From positions 12,731,001 to 12,795,000 of the forward strand of contig NC_135357.1 of NCBI RefSeq assembly GCF_051622035.1: DNA of 64,000 bases. Direction: 5' to 3'. A program made the translations under genes and the position numbers. This document shows positions 25,379 through 37,793 of this stretch, in pieces. Every line of letters begins with the position of its first letter. Within the stretch, counting starts at the first letter, position 1. The notes under the pieces are model-generated. The model was not told the DNA's origin and ran no database searches. It was given only the letters and a program-made list of their open reading frames with translations. This DNA is from Arctopsyche grandis (Eukaryota; Arthropoda; Insecta; Trichoptera; Hydropsychidae).

Positions 25379-28300
25379 TTTATTGGAATACATGGGGAAG
25401 GTGGCAAAGCCGATAGGCTATATATGTATATGAATAAATACATAAATAAATAAAAAATACTAGCAGCGAAAGTATACTTTCACCGTTGTTTTAGGAAATT
25501 CATATTTCTAATACTTTGGATTTATTTCTGATATTTACATTAATGTTCTCTTACCTTGAACATATGTTTTTCGATATCTTTCAGTGTATAAATGTTTAAT
25601 TACATCAGAAATCAAATACGATGGTTAGACGTGTGTCGAAATACAGCTTCATATGTAAACCGTTTAATTCCTTAATATAATGCCCTATTTTTTACATAAT
25701 TTGGACAGTTCTTTCTTCTAATTAATGCTATTATGATCTAGGATCCAAGTTGACAGCATGTTTTCAATGTCGTGATTTATGTGATATGCTTTCACTGACT
25801 CAGTTAGCGAAAGTTTACCATAAATGTATATTTTACTAGGAAATACAGATTCACTGTAAAATATATAAATAATAAATAATTTTGAATAGTTGAATATACT
25901 AATGAAGCTTTATAATAAAAGTAATTTGTTGCCTTCTTCGTTGTCGATGAAAGCCTGTAAATGAATTTACTATCAATTCTTATGATATTTACTAAGAAAA
26001 TATAGTAAATTAATGATGAAATATTAAACAATAATAAATCATAACAAACAATAAAAAAGTAACTCTTATATTTTTAGTTCAGCAAGAAATCATAAGTCAG
26101 GCACATATGTACATATATATACATACATACTATACATACTTACAGTGCTATATTTAAACACAGCTATTTTATTCAACAATATTAAATGTAGTAATCAGTT
26201 TATTGCGTCAAAATATCTTGTTTTCACTGTATCTCCTTATATTAACATGATTACTACAAAATAACAATGAAAACTTTCTGTGCTATCGCTCTCTGAGGAA
26301 ACGTTGAACTTCCCCTTCGTACAATTGAAGTTTCAATATCTCCTCTCTGGTCACTTCCGTCCATCGAGGGACTATTGGACGCGTGAGCCCTCCTCAAATT
26401 TTCTATTCAAACTGGAGGGTTCGACTGGATCATCTATTTAGTATGGATCACCATGTCTCAAGTGAAGTGTCAAAGAGAGAATTCTTGTCGACTATATTGA
26501 GCAAGCACCCACACGCGTTCAAATAAACTGTATATTTTTCTATGCGGGTATAAGTGTGTTCTCCCTTTTCACCTTTAACGCAATTAAGCTCCGAATAAAT
26601 TCATGCAAATTCGACGGCCTTAAAAAAAATTCGGCATTCAATGAATTCAAGTCACAGAGCTTTATGCGTTTCCTCAACACCGCAATCAGGCTGAAAACAA
26701 AAACGTTAATTCATTTCCCAATGGCAATTAATATTCAAATCCCATCCGAGCGTCTGAGTCATCTCCTTGTTTCATTATCCATCGTGAAGATGGCCGATGA
26801 TTTCTTATTTCTCGCAAGGAGGCGCTTTTTTCCATCACCCCCGCGAAAACCTCTGTAATTTCTACGAGAAAAGTACAGTCCACTCAAATGAAAGTGTGCT
26901 TATTATAGTTGAACCTAGTTTTATAGAAAATCGCTAATACTTTTACCAATTTTACATACATTGTGTTCAACACAATCGACTAAATTATTTTCAACTAAGA
27001 ACACTAGAATTTTGAAGAAATTTATAAACTGATACAATTTAATTGTTTATTATTTTGCTTATTTCATTTTTCTTTTCAAAAATAAACTCCAAACTCATTT
27101 GATTATTGATCTGTTGATCTTACCAGTCAGTCATATCGGGCGTTTATTCGACAGCTTTTGTAAGTGGGTTTCAATACTATCATTAATAATTTAGCGGTTT
27201 CAACAAATTCTTCATTATACATACGTATCTTACATATTTAGATCAATTAACACCTTGGCTGAATTGATAAATCTTGAAAAATGAAAAAAATAAAAGACAG
27301 AAATACTAGTTGAACTGCACTATGAACATCAACAAAATTATCATATAAAAACACTTATAGAATATAATTTTAAATATTTCATTTTTCACTCTTCGACTAT
27401 TGGAAAAACACAACATATTTACATCTATTTATATATAATAAAAATGTTTAATGTTAATTTTTCAATATATTCAAATTCAATATTGTATGTACATATGTAC
27501 ATATGTACTCTCGATGACGATTAAAATACTTGGTAGAATATTATAGAAAATTATATTACTGTAAATGCTTATATACATACATACGTACATATGTATGCAA
27601 AATTTAAATAAAATTGGCTGGGTGGAAATGGCTTAAGAATTGATTGCATGAATTCAACTTAACCAAAAAAATTCAATAGAAAATACATTAATTTTCGAAT
27701 ATTTATACAACATCGAAAAATTTATTACAGGATAATACATACATATATAAATATCTTAGTATATAATGCGTATGTTTATTTAATTGAAATTATATTTTTT
27801 TTATGAATTATATTGAAAGAAATCTTGAGTTTCGTTTGGTTCGACTGTCATATTTATGTATCTAGAGCGCTAGTATCGACCTCTGAATCAAGCCACGAAC
27901 TCGACAAAGGAGATTTCAAATTTAAAGGTAGTAATTAAAATTTACACCGTCGCATCGTCGTGGCTTTGAGGCTTTTAGCGACCATAATTTACAATTCAAA
28001 GTAAGTTTATTCGTGAAAAAAATAAATTACTGCATTGGAAAGATAAAATCGACAGGAGTTTGAAATCGAATACTTTTTTTTTTATTTTACAAGTAATTTT
28101 AAAATGTTGTTTTGATATTTTAACACTTTTAATGAAATTAGGTACTTCCTTAAAAAATTACTTCATATTTAAATGAAATAAATACAATATTATTATTATT
28201 AAAATAGTCTTCAAAATTTTGACTGGAAAAAAAGTTTATTAGTCACAAAAAATTAGCTCCATTTAAAGTTAATATTGACAGGCGTAAAAAAGGGGTTAGA

Positions 28301-30098
28301 GAAGAAACTTCCCTCTTCAAAATTAAAGAAATTTTGCAGAAGGGTTGAATTTATGCCTTTAAAATGATTACGAAGTAGAAATCCGCCGAATAAAAGATGA
28401 CGTTCACAATAAATTAATTGTTTTTTTTCAACACGCATACAAACGAAATTTTCGTCACCGTCGAAGTATTTATTTGAACCATTTACGCATAAAGACGCAA
28501 AGTGAATGCAAAAAATTTGCCCTCATTGATTCTTTCATCGATTTTAACCAAACACTACAAGTAGGCCGTTATAATTTAATTATTAAAAGGACCTTCTCGT
28601 TAGAGCCGAATTCTCATTAAAATTTTCTTTTCAATTGTATTATCCGCACTTAAAATTAAGTGCCATCACACTTGTCTGTGTTGAAGTACCTTCGGAATGT
28701 ACACAGACTTCTTTTCGCCATCTTGAAGTACAATTCGCCTCAACAATTAATTAAAGAAGAAATTCCATCCGCTAAGAAAATTTTAAACTCATTCAAAATG
28801 AAAGCTTTAGTAATTTTTATTATTATTTTTTGTATCAATATCACATGATTGTATCAAAAATTTTCAATTAATTAATTGAAAGACATTCAAATACTGTAGC
28901 CAAATATAAGAAGTGAATTCATTACGTATTACTTAGCGAAATGAAATCTAAATATTTATTTCTCAACTTTGAGAAAGTTTTTGGGCCACGAAGCGCACAG
29001 ATGTCTTTTCATTATTGGATTAAAAAAACCAATGAAGCTTCAGAATTGATATTAATTTAGTTAAGAATTTTTTAATAACGACATCACACGTAATCTTTCA
29101 TTATTAGAATTTTTTAATTAAAGATTTTAAATAAAATAAGGAAGACTAATTTATATTAATTATTTTCTTCGAAATTAAAAGTGGATTTCAATGACATGAC
29201 ATTTATTGAACAGGGTGGAGAGTGAGCATCAGCAAACGGCTTATCGCAAAGTACTTACTCTTTTATAAAGGGGATGGAAAAGAACAAAAATAATATAATA
29301 AGAAAATAATCACGACGTGAAAATTTATTGGACGGTACGTCGTGATTAATTATCTCTCAAAACGATATTTAGGAAATATTTATACCAGGAAATATTCATT
29401 CGACTTAATTGTAATATGTATAATGCTTACATTTATGGTTTTGACCCGCAAGTATCGGTAAAAGCCGCGGCATGTTAAATGACCTTTCCGATTGTTCAGC
29501 TTATATTTATCCACGTCGCTTGAACCCAAAATAATATTATTAATTCAAGGGTCATTCTCTTCGGAGATCATTAGCCCTCCAAGCGTAACTTGAAAGGGTT
29601 AAAGCGGCGGGTTATGGCCTCTTAGCGCAAAAGGGAGCCAAAACCCTGGGCGTGATGCCTCAAATCTCATTTGGCATAAAATGATTCGCTCTATAAAATA
29701 AAATGCGTCATCCGTGCTGCTCGAAACGACCAATTAATTCGCACGCGCGAACTTTCATATGATTAAATCAATATTTTATATAAATTAGTGTACTCGAACT
29801 CATTGAAGTGTAAATTTGGCGAGAAAACGCATTTGCGCGAATGGAAAAAAGCAATTATATTGAAAAGGGTGTGGTGAAAAAGATAAGTACTCTTCAACGC
29901 TAAGCCGAAACCTTTCACCTGCAAAAAATACTATAAATTAAATCGTTCATTGTCCTTAGTTGGTCCCCTGCCATTTCCTAACCTTTCATCTCAACCATGG
30001 CCAAGCTTCTCAAACTATAAAAAAATCACCAAATTTTAATTTATTTAATACTCGGGAAAAGCGAACCAATTATATATTTTCCCAAGATACCACAATCA
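25379..30098. other. gene-free stretch
   Basis: AT-rich sequence with no supported gene. It includes an inverted repeat at 29308-29347 (aatcacgacgt and acgtcgtgatt) and TACATA/TATGTA microsatellites at about 26105-26145, 27483-27510 and 27570-27600. Confidence 0.55.
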
Positions 30099-30413
30099 GG
30101 TTGGCCCTGAGTGACATTTGTGGTATTAAACTTGTACATCTATACATTTTATAAATATTAAATTTTGAAATCATATTCCAATGGTGGTGGGTAAGATAGT
30201 TTTGCCAATTTGATGATGAACCATTCCAAAAATGAAATTAGATAAATTGGCAAACTCTGATAGGAAACGATCGACTTGGACTCATATATTCAAGTCTAAC
30301 CAGCAGCACTACAGAATAAAATCTTTTCAATCGAGGTTAGCCCACGGGATCAAACCCGGTGACCTCTCGGTGGTTAGCATTAACTCAACCACCAAGCCGT
30401 ACTGCAAGCTGCT
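30099..30413 (-). mobile_element. SINE copy, tail type A, inverted
   Basis: Read on the minus strand it opens at about 30413 with agcttgcagtacggcttggtgg. It contains a good B box (gggtttgatcccgtgg), then gtcgatcgtttcctatcag and tttgccaatttatc. It ends with gtcactcagggcc. An ACCGG-rich element lies immediately beside its head, at 30426. Confidence 0.8.
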
Positions 30414-30425
30414 TATTTTATATAT

Positions 30426-31006
30426 AAAAACCGGGATCCCGGTATTTTAGTCAATTTTCAGATACCGAAATACCGATTTTCAAAAGACGAAATACCGGTA
30501 TTTTGGTATTAAAACATAAGAAAATTTGAATGTAAATACAATTGATTTCAATTATGCACGAATATCCCATAAAGATTGAGCGATTCCAGCATTGATGAAC
30601 TGGCCTTTTTAAGGTCATATTTTAATTCATAAAATCAATAAATCTAATTGTAAAAATTGAAATTATATGTTTATGATATATTTTTCCCCTTTAAAATATC
30701 TTAAATATTAATAATTTTTAGGGAGCCTGGAATTTAGGTTGACGTAAAAAAAAACCTCCTACCGCAGATTGGACTGCTTCGCCACTCCTTGGATTATGAC
30801 ATACATTTTTAAACGTTGTAAAATGATATAAATATATATTTTATACTAAATTTATTATGAAACTGATGTTATATTATTCCAAAAGTATCACGATTTCATT
30901 GCCCTTTTTTGTAATACCGGTTTTGATAGTTACAATACCGGTTTTAGTATTTATAATACCGAAATACCGGTATTGATATTTTGTCCGGTATTGCAAACCC
31001 TAACAG
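30426..31006. mobile_element. candidate hAT-like element with subterminal ACCGG repeats
   Basis: The palindrome aataccggtatt and its fragments cluster at both ends (30431-30510 and 30911-30990) and are missing from the middle. The right end, on the minus strand, reads ctgttagggtttgcaatacc, a hAT-like terminus. The left end lacks that terminus and abuts the SINE at 30413, so it is probably truncated. Confidence 0.5.
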
Positions 31007-31049
31007 TAAACGTCAAGATGGTCAAAATGTGGCATTTTTAAACGTGTCT

Positions 31050-31215
31050 ATTACGATTATTTTTCACCATCGAACTAACAGAATCGATTTATATTTCCAT
31101 CGTTGACCAAACCACGCAAAATGGCAAAGTTTCAAAACGATCGGAAGACTGTAGGAATATATACTGAATCAATTGCGATGTGAAGCTAATAAAGAGCCTT
31201 GTGAAAAGTAAATCG
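31050..31215 (-). repeat. second copy of the cttccgatcg dispersed repeat
   Basis: On the minus strand it reads aaggctctttattagcttcac through cttccgatcgttttgaaac and ttcgatggtgaaaaataatcg, matching 15948-16095 along its length with small gaps. The family's identity is unknown to me. Confidence 0.65.
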
Positions 31216-32944
31216 GAGATCAATATAAAATTTAAGCTAGATTAGATAATATAATATGTATGTAGTGGCAACTGAAGACCTCTTTGGAATCTTAGAGCAG
31301 GACGATATAAGCTAAATAATTTCTAAAAAAAAGAATGAAGTATAATATACATATATATACATTTTTTAAAACCACTGGTTGCAAAAAGTTTCTAAATAAG
31401 CGCAATAGTGTCCGCGCGATAAAAGCTAGAAAGGGGGGTGTATTTTTACACCCGAGATTGTAGTTGTGTTCGTGTGACAGGAAAGATCGAGGTGGCTGTT
31501 GGACGAGGGGGCGGAAGATGCCGTTTTAATTTGGTCCTCGGTTTCTGTTCTTCATAAGTTGGTTTTTCTTTTTCTTCTTCTTTTTTTTTCATTATAAACG
31601 CTCCTTGTTTTCCGAGACGCCTCGAGCGACTGGCAACATTTATTATTTCTGCCAGTAGGGGACGAATCGAAAGACTTCATACCCCTTAATGCGACCAAAC
31701 GAGGACACCTACATATAAGTGACCACACTCGTATCACACAATCAATCCTATTACTTATAATATAAAAATACGTTATATGTATGTATGTATGTAGGTAGGT
31801 GTACATTTTTTAATCAAAGGTATACGTATTGAAAATGTGCTGATACTATGCACAAGTACATATATACGATTTCGATACGATACGGTTTCACTTTTCCGAA
31901 GTTGGTCGGTTCAATTATGAAAATCAGTTTTGTTATGCGCCACATTGTTAGCGATTTTCCAAGACGAATATAAAGTTTTCCGTGCTGGGCTCGAAACGAA
32001 ATTATGGTGAGGCTTTTCCCCTTGGCCCGGGCATAATTCGTCCGATTTTTGGATTTATGGTCAAACTTGAAACGGCGCTCTCGCTTTCTCCGGTTTTTAT
32101 TATGATCAGTTCAGTGGACCGTGAGAGAGAGGGGGAGGGTTTTTGGGGTGTGAACTCCGCACTTATCACCCTCACCGTCACCCTCATCCTCATTCTCAAG
32201 CACACCCGAGAGGGACACAGCTGTCACCTCTGGAAACAGGAGCGTAATTACCATACTGGGATGTACACAATGCATACATTTAAAAATTGTAAATCCAAGA
32301 TATCTACATACTTAGGTAGGTGCCATTTTCTTCCGTATGCGTATTTGATAAATTTAATACAATGGCGTTGTTTCAGAATCGGCATCCCACTGTTTATTCT
32401 GGTGTCTGAATAAAAATGGAAGTGTATTTAGGCGTGGCTCCCATTCAAAATTTGTACTTATTGTTTACGCAGTGCTAATAACGTACTTTCGCGAAGCCCA
32501 AAAAGAAAAAAAAGCTTTGTCGGCGAGAGTAGATTCGGGGTGGGAGGCGAAATAGAAAAGCTCCAACGTCGCTCTGGTTGGTACGGGAATGAGAGAGAGA
32601 AATAATTTTTCGCATGAGTGATCTGTGCAAATGAGGTGAATAAGAAAGTAAGTGAACCAAATGATTGAGTGCCGTCGGAAGGAATAACTTGTTATAAGAC
32701 GTCATTTTTTTCTCTCTCTTCGTTCAATTTTTTCAAATTAGCTGGAGAATATTCATGAACGATGGCAAACTTTCCTTATTCTGCTTTTTTAAAAAGCTAT
32801 GGTTTCGGTTGTACCGAACTCAATTTTTAGTAACGTGTCAAGATCGAAATCGTTTATCAGTAGATCGACGTATGAAAGCTCCCCCGATCCTAACAATTCA
32901 TATTAAATTAATAAATAATAGTTTATATCTGTATCACACCAATA
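31216..32944. other. gene-free stretch
   Basis: A 143-codon open frame at 31982-32413 lacks an ATG start and any family resemblance, and overlaps an open frame on the other strand, so I do not call it a gene. GAGAGA and (CCTCA)n-like patches occur at about 32120-32200. Confidence 0.5.
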
Positions 32945-33360
32945 AATAAACTGCCACTTCCGGTTGACGGATGCTTACCAAATTTTATACATAGCTTGGT
33001 ATTAAGCTGAAACTTCTAGATATGTAATTTCAGTTCAATAAACCAAAAGGTTTATTGAACTGAGTTTCTAAGAAAAATATAAAAAATCTCGATTCTCTCG
33101 AGTAAAAGTACTACTTCCGGTTGAGGTAACAATATTAGGGTATAAAATTAATAATTACTATTACATATAAAAAAAATTCAGTCTGATTCGGTTGGCGGTT
33201 TCGGAGATAATTTAATTTAAAAAGAGGACACCTACATATCATTTCCAGTCAACTTAAAAATTTAAAAACAATTTAGGGTGCTCAAAAAATATCCAAAATA
33301 CATTGACACACACATACATTTTTTTCTAGATCATGAAAACGTGATCAGTGATCGATTCTG
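32945..33360. repeat. dispersed-repeat-like intergenic stretch with cacttccggttga blocks
   Basis: ccacttccggttgacgg at 32953 and ctacttccggttgagg at 33112 are internal near-copies. The stretch also holds a perfect inverted repeat at 33031-33062 and gtctgattcggttggcggtttcgg. The pattern resembles old non-coding repeats but I cannot name the family. Confidence 0.4.
33031..33062. repeat. perfect inverted repeat, 14-bp arms, AAAA loop
   Basis: cagttcaataaacc and ggtttattgaactg flank aaaa. It sits inside the cacttccggttga repeat-like stretch. Confidence 0.95.
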
Positions 33361-33746
33361 AGTTCGAATCAGTCAAAATCTCAAAACTTCATATATTGTT
33401 ACTTCTTACATATGTATATATAGATAAAGTAAAAACAATGAATTTTAATTTCAACTTAAATTTAAAGATATAAAAAATCATAATTTTAAGCAACTGCTAT
33501 TGATTTTAGTGAATAAAAAAAATCTCTATAAGTGTAGTAAGTACGTCCAAGAAGCTAATTATTGTAAACTGACCAAAAGCCAATTATCATAAATTCTTTC
33601 CATATACTTTTCAATACATTCATAATTTAGTTTTAGATATTACTAACTAGGAGGCTCTATAAAAGATTCACTAACAACCATACTAATCAACTTGTGAAGA
33701 GTCTCAGTGATTACAACATGATACTGATACTGATGCTATATTCTTC

Positions 33747-34426
33747 TTTAAGCTCATAAATGGTTTCCTTGATTGTTCTGATTTACTGAATAAGGTTAAT
33801 TTCAGAATCCCAGTTCGATACTCTAGACGCGTTGCACTCTTTTCACTTGATCCTTTCAATACTAATACCCAAAAATATTTTTATCTGCAGCGCGTTTATC
33901 GTATGTTTAACGGAGAGCTGAATGAGGTTGATCTGTTTGGTATTTCCCTACATCAATTCAGGTCTAACATCAAGAGAATCTTGACCGATTGATTCATTTT
34001 TTTCCTATTCTATTTTTCCAATATTTCCATTATTTTTATACTTTAGTTTAGTTATGTAATGTGCTATTTAATCATATTATAGCTTTCATTATTTTCCTTT
34101 TCATTTGTTTATTTTGTATTTACCTTTTTCATTTGTTTTTTATATTTGTAAATTCCAATTTCTTCTTATATTCTATCTTATAACCTTTTCCAAATATTTT
34201 AATACTATAGTTTAATTATGCAATGTACTACATATTTTGTCATGCCTTTATTCTTTACTTTTTAATTTGTTTTCCTTATATTTATCTTTTTCATTTTTGT
34301 AAAAATCTATTATTGGACTCGGATGTAACATATATTATTTATTTACTTTTTGTTTTTTTTATACCTATCTCTGTACATCCTGTCTGTTGATTTTTCAATT
34401 AATAAAATAAAATAAAATAAAATAAA
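33747..34426 (+). mobile_element. non-LTR retrotransposon 3' end, second family, with (AATAA)n tail
   Basis: An open frame of 81 codons (FKLINGFLDCSDLLNKVNF, then FRIPVRYSRRVALFSL, FNTNTQKYFYLQRVYRMFN, ending KRILTD) stops at 33992. The pattern of arginine-rich strands and YLQRVYRMFN resembles LINE reverse transcriptase C-termini. AT-rich 3' UTR follows and ends in AATAA repeats at 34400-34426. It is 5'-truncated and carries no hairpin of the other LINE family. Confidence 0.65.
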
Positions 34427-34429
34427 AAT

Positions 34430-36333
34430 TTCTATGTATATCTTTCAGGTATGAACACAAATTGATATGAATAAAAAAACTATTTGCTTTGAATTGTCGA
34501 CTTTAAAGAGTCTTCAGTTAGATATAAAATGTATTGAGAACATTTATTAGAAATTGCAAATAGGTTTTTGAGCTTTTTTCCTATTATACCATAAACACTA
34601 ACATGAAAATAAGGGAATATATTAGAACATGAAAATAAAAGAATATTTTAGATACTAAAAAGAAAAATAATCTTTAAAATAGATAATGATCACGATTAAA
34701 TGGACCTGAGATGTATTGTGAACAATAAAACCGCTTTCAAAAATCATAAATCAAATACATATAATGTCAAACCTATATCATAGAATGCTATAGGTCAAAC
34801 CTATATCATAGAATATATATATATTTGCCACTAATTATATAAAATTTACATTATTTTTAAAAACTGTTTATCCAATGTTGATTTTATAGCTTTTGTTTAT
34901 TTTGTAGATTTGCATTAAAAATAATATGTAAGCATACTTTTATACGAAGCATTTTTACTAGTGACATCTGTTGAAATTTTAAAATATTAATTTGAATGTG
35001 AGATTTTCATACGAAGTTGTATTACAATAATAATTTGTTGAAAAACTAATTACACGTAAATATGCAGCTACAACACTTATCTACATTCGTAAATATTAAT
35101 AATAAAAAATGAGGCTTCTTGAGTTTTTAAGTCTACGAGTTTCGAATCACTATCGGATACGAAACTCGTTTTTTTTTATTTATAGAATGAGTTTCAATTC
35201 TGAGGAATTTCGACTTGCGTGAAACAAATGCAAAACAAGAAGTGTTACTAAAATAAAACATTATATATTAATTCATGAAAAGTTGGCATTTCGTAAATTG
35301 TTACGCAGTTGTGTCGTTTTGCATTGGATAGTGAATTTAGCGAGTGTGCGAACCAGCCGCAGACCCACGAGAATGTTCGAACGGCACGTCACACAGCATT
35401 CTTCGAGTGCTCTATCCACTCGCTTTGCTTTGCTCCTGGTGGTATCGCGGGGCAGAAATAGCGCCAGTACAAAACTGTCGCAACGAGCCCAACCTGACCA
35501 GCGGTGGCCACGAACCGACACCGTACTTCTGCTATCCTGGCATAGCGAGTCTCATAAAGAGCCGCACCGCGCGGATTGCGACGTGAGGCGTCACTTTTAA
35601 TTATTTAATTATGTTTTAATTTTCAACTCAAATTCATTCGTTTTAAATTGCACACTCAAAACAAAAGAATAGTTTTTCCACCAACATTAGTACATCCACT
35701 ATGAACTAATCATGACTTTTCATTTGTTTTATTTATCGTACGTATGTATATTCAATAATCGATAATCGATTTTTTTAAATTAATTAATATTTTACCGATT
35801 CAAATGTGAAGCTGCGATCGTGCACGCGAGCGCTCTCGTTGCGCAATATACCGACACATCGTGTCGAGTCAATCGGTCATGTGAAGTGCACACATGTTCG
35901 ATCGCATTTTTTTCATTTCCTCTTTCTCCCGTCGGCTCCCACATGCTTCCTAGACGAGAACGGGGACATGTGAGGTTTGCACCAGGGATGCAGACGTGCT
36001 AGGTAGGTGCTGCCCACATATGTGCTCACGTGCGGGCGTGGCTCGCACACATGTGCACAAACTCATGCACAAGTGGGCACACACGCTCGTGCACACATTC
36101 ACATGTACGAACTGTATGCGCGCGTCACATGCCACACGCCACACGCCACGCGCCACACGCAACCCCATCGCCCTTCGGCTCCTGGCATTCGGAACATGTG
36201 AACATGCAGACATATGCGTATGTGTGTACATCTCGTGTGCATACATGTAAGCTTGCAAGCGTCGCACATGTTTATGATAAGTTTGATTTCCATTGATAAT
36301 CTTTACATGATTATGCGAAGTTTTAATTATATG
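34430..36333. other. gene-free stretch with GC-richer islands (35280-35600, 35815-36270)
   Basis: The 35283-35600 island is open in two plus frames and one minus frame, as random GC-rich DNA tends to be; no domain is visible. 36010-36270 is rich in alternating purine-pyrimidine CACATG/GTGCAC steps and includes a cacacgc/cacgcgc tandem run at 36128-36160. An inverted repeat, acgagtttcg and cgaaactcgt, lies at 35135-35169. Confidence 0.5.
34766..34814. repeat. 28-bp spaced direct repeat
   Basis: The 21-mer beginning gtcaaacctatatcatagaa occurs at 34766-34786 and 34794-34814, identical in both. Confidence 0.85.
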
Positions 36334-36645
36334 ACACTAGTTGTTTTACCCGGCTTCGCTCAGTATTTGTAACGTAAACAGTTTAAACATGGCGAATCTG
36401 ATAGTAAATATTCATTTGTTTTGTTATTAAACTTATTTGAAATATAATATTCAACCAATTGAATTATCGTCCTAGAAACTTTCTATTGCTTACGAAGTTC
36501 CCAACCAAAGATACAAACTTACAAAGTCTCTTTCGAAATTATATATTAGATTATGTAGAGTCGTATGCCTCATCACTGAGGATCGTGACTATGATGTCTG
36601 GTTATATTACAAATACTGAGTGAAGCCGGGTAAAACAACTAGTGT
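36334..36645. mobile_element. MITE-like element with 39-bp terminal inverted repeats (ACTAGT family)
   Basis: The left end 36334-36372 (starting acactagttgttttacccgg) and the right end 36607-36645 (ending taaaacaactagtgt) are reverse complements at 38 of 39 positions. The element is 312 bp and has no coding capacity. No clear target-site duplication is visible. The core matches 19797-20310. Confidence 0.85.
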
Positions 36646-37026
36646 TATTATAAAATTATACACAAGACTGGTTAAAAATATACTTAGTGATTAGCAAACA
36701 TTTTAAGGTTTTTACTTTCAACAGCGTGCTATCACTGGAACATATGTACATAAATTCTTCATCGAAGTTAAAAATCCTTCGGCAAGAGCATTTGTCCCTG
36801 AAAAACCGAAACATTTGATTAATTTGCCAATATTTTTGTAGAAGACATCATTTTCGCTGAAGACTTCTATTACATAAAAAAGTGTACTGGTTTTATCTCA
36901 CGACTTACGAGCACAGATACCCAAAAAACAGTACTGTCCTGGTAAAATCAGTACGAGTTGTCACCTTGGGTTAACTAGTTTCGACCAGACGAAGATTTGC
37001 ACTATGGAAGAATCCATCGCTGTACA

Positions 37027-37260
37027 TATCTGGTCAGTCTAGTGTGCGGCGGATCTGCCTCTGCCTCTTCTACCCTCCACGCCACCAATCACAACCAACT
37101 TTTCCAGACTCTTCACTTCTTCGTGCAATATGGCCGAAGAACTGTAATACACGTCTCAGGCAAATTGTAGATAGTCTATCCTTGATATTTATTTCCTCAA
37201 AGACAATTCGTGCGCCTCTCGGTCCAAGGCACGCACAATAACCGCCTCCAGGACCACATC
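37027..37260 (-). mobile_element. degenerate RTE-type retrotransposon fragment
   Basis: The minus strand encodes QFFGHIARRSEES in one frame and SLEKLVVIGGVEGRRGRGR then TDQICTAM in another. This is the familiar FGHIARR, LEKLxxxGKVEGRRxRGRS, WTDQI order of RTE-like ORF2 C-termini. At least one frameshift and an internal stop separate the pieces. Confidence 0.75.
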
Positions 37261-37378
37261 TCGTTTACATATAAATTATTTAAATTATATGACATTATGT
37301 AATAACTTTTTTTTATATTGAACTGCTAAGATGATAATTTCAATGTGTATGAATTTGTTTGGTGTGTTTACTTGTAAC

Positions 37379-37793
37379 CAGGGGCGGCTCGTGACTTTTA
37401 AAACAAGAGGGTCACAAGGAAGCTTAAGGTCCCCCCCTTACATTTTTTTTTTCAAAAAATAGCTTGCAAAATATAGTTGAAATGTCGAAAAATGGTGTCG
37501 TATATTTTTTGAATCGTATATAAAATTTAGACGACCGAGGTTGGCGTATTTTGCCCAAAAGAGTCCTTTACGCAGCCAACTAAAAAGACTGTATACGGAA
37601 ATATGGATCATTTTTTTTAATGATCACCACGGGACCACGGTATATAAACAACACCACGTGGTGAGTGGGATAAAGAAAGACTTCTTAACTCTTGACGAGT
37701 CACCAGCAATATATAAAATCTCTTTTCTTTTTTGCTTAGGAGAAATTTGTATGGGGCAATGCCCCGGTTGCCCTTAAAGACGAGCCGCCGCTG
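37379..37793. mobile_element. hAT-type MITE next to the cadherin gene 3' end
   Basis: The left end caggggcggctcgt and the right end acgagccgccgctg are inverted repeats of the CAGnGGCGGCTCGT kind typical of hAT elements. Flanking octamers cttgtaac (37371-37378) and cttttagc (37794-37801) agree at 6 of 8 positions, fitting a decayed 8-bp target-site duplication. The 415-bp body has no transposase. Confidence 0.75.

Noticed and set aside
31982..32413. 143-codon plus-strand open frame
   Set aside because: It does not start with ATG, overlaps an antisense open frame, shows no domain, and has no splice or regulatory context.
35283..35600. Overlapping GC-rich open frames taken as a gene
   Set aside because: Three frames are open over the same bases, which is expected from composition. 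No domain or start context favours one of them.
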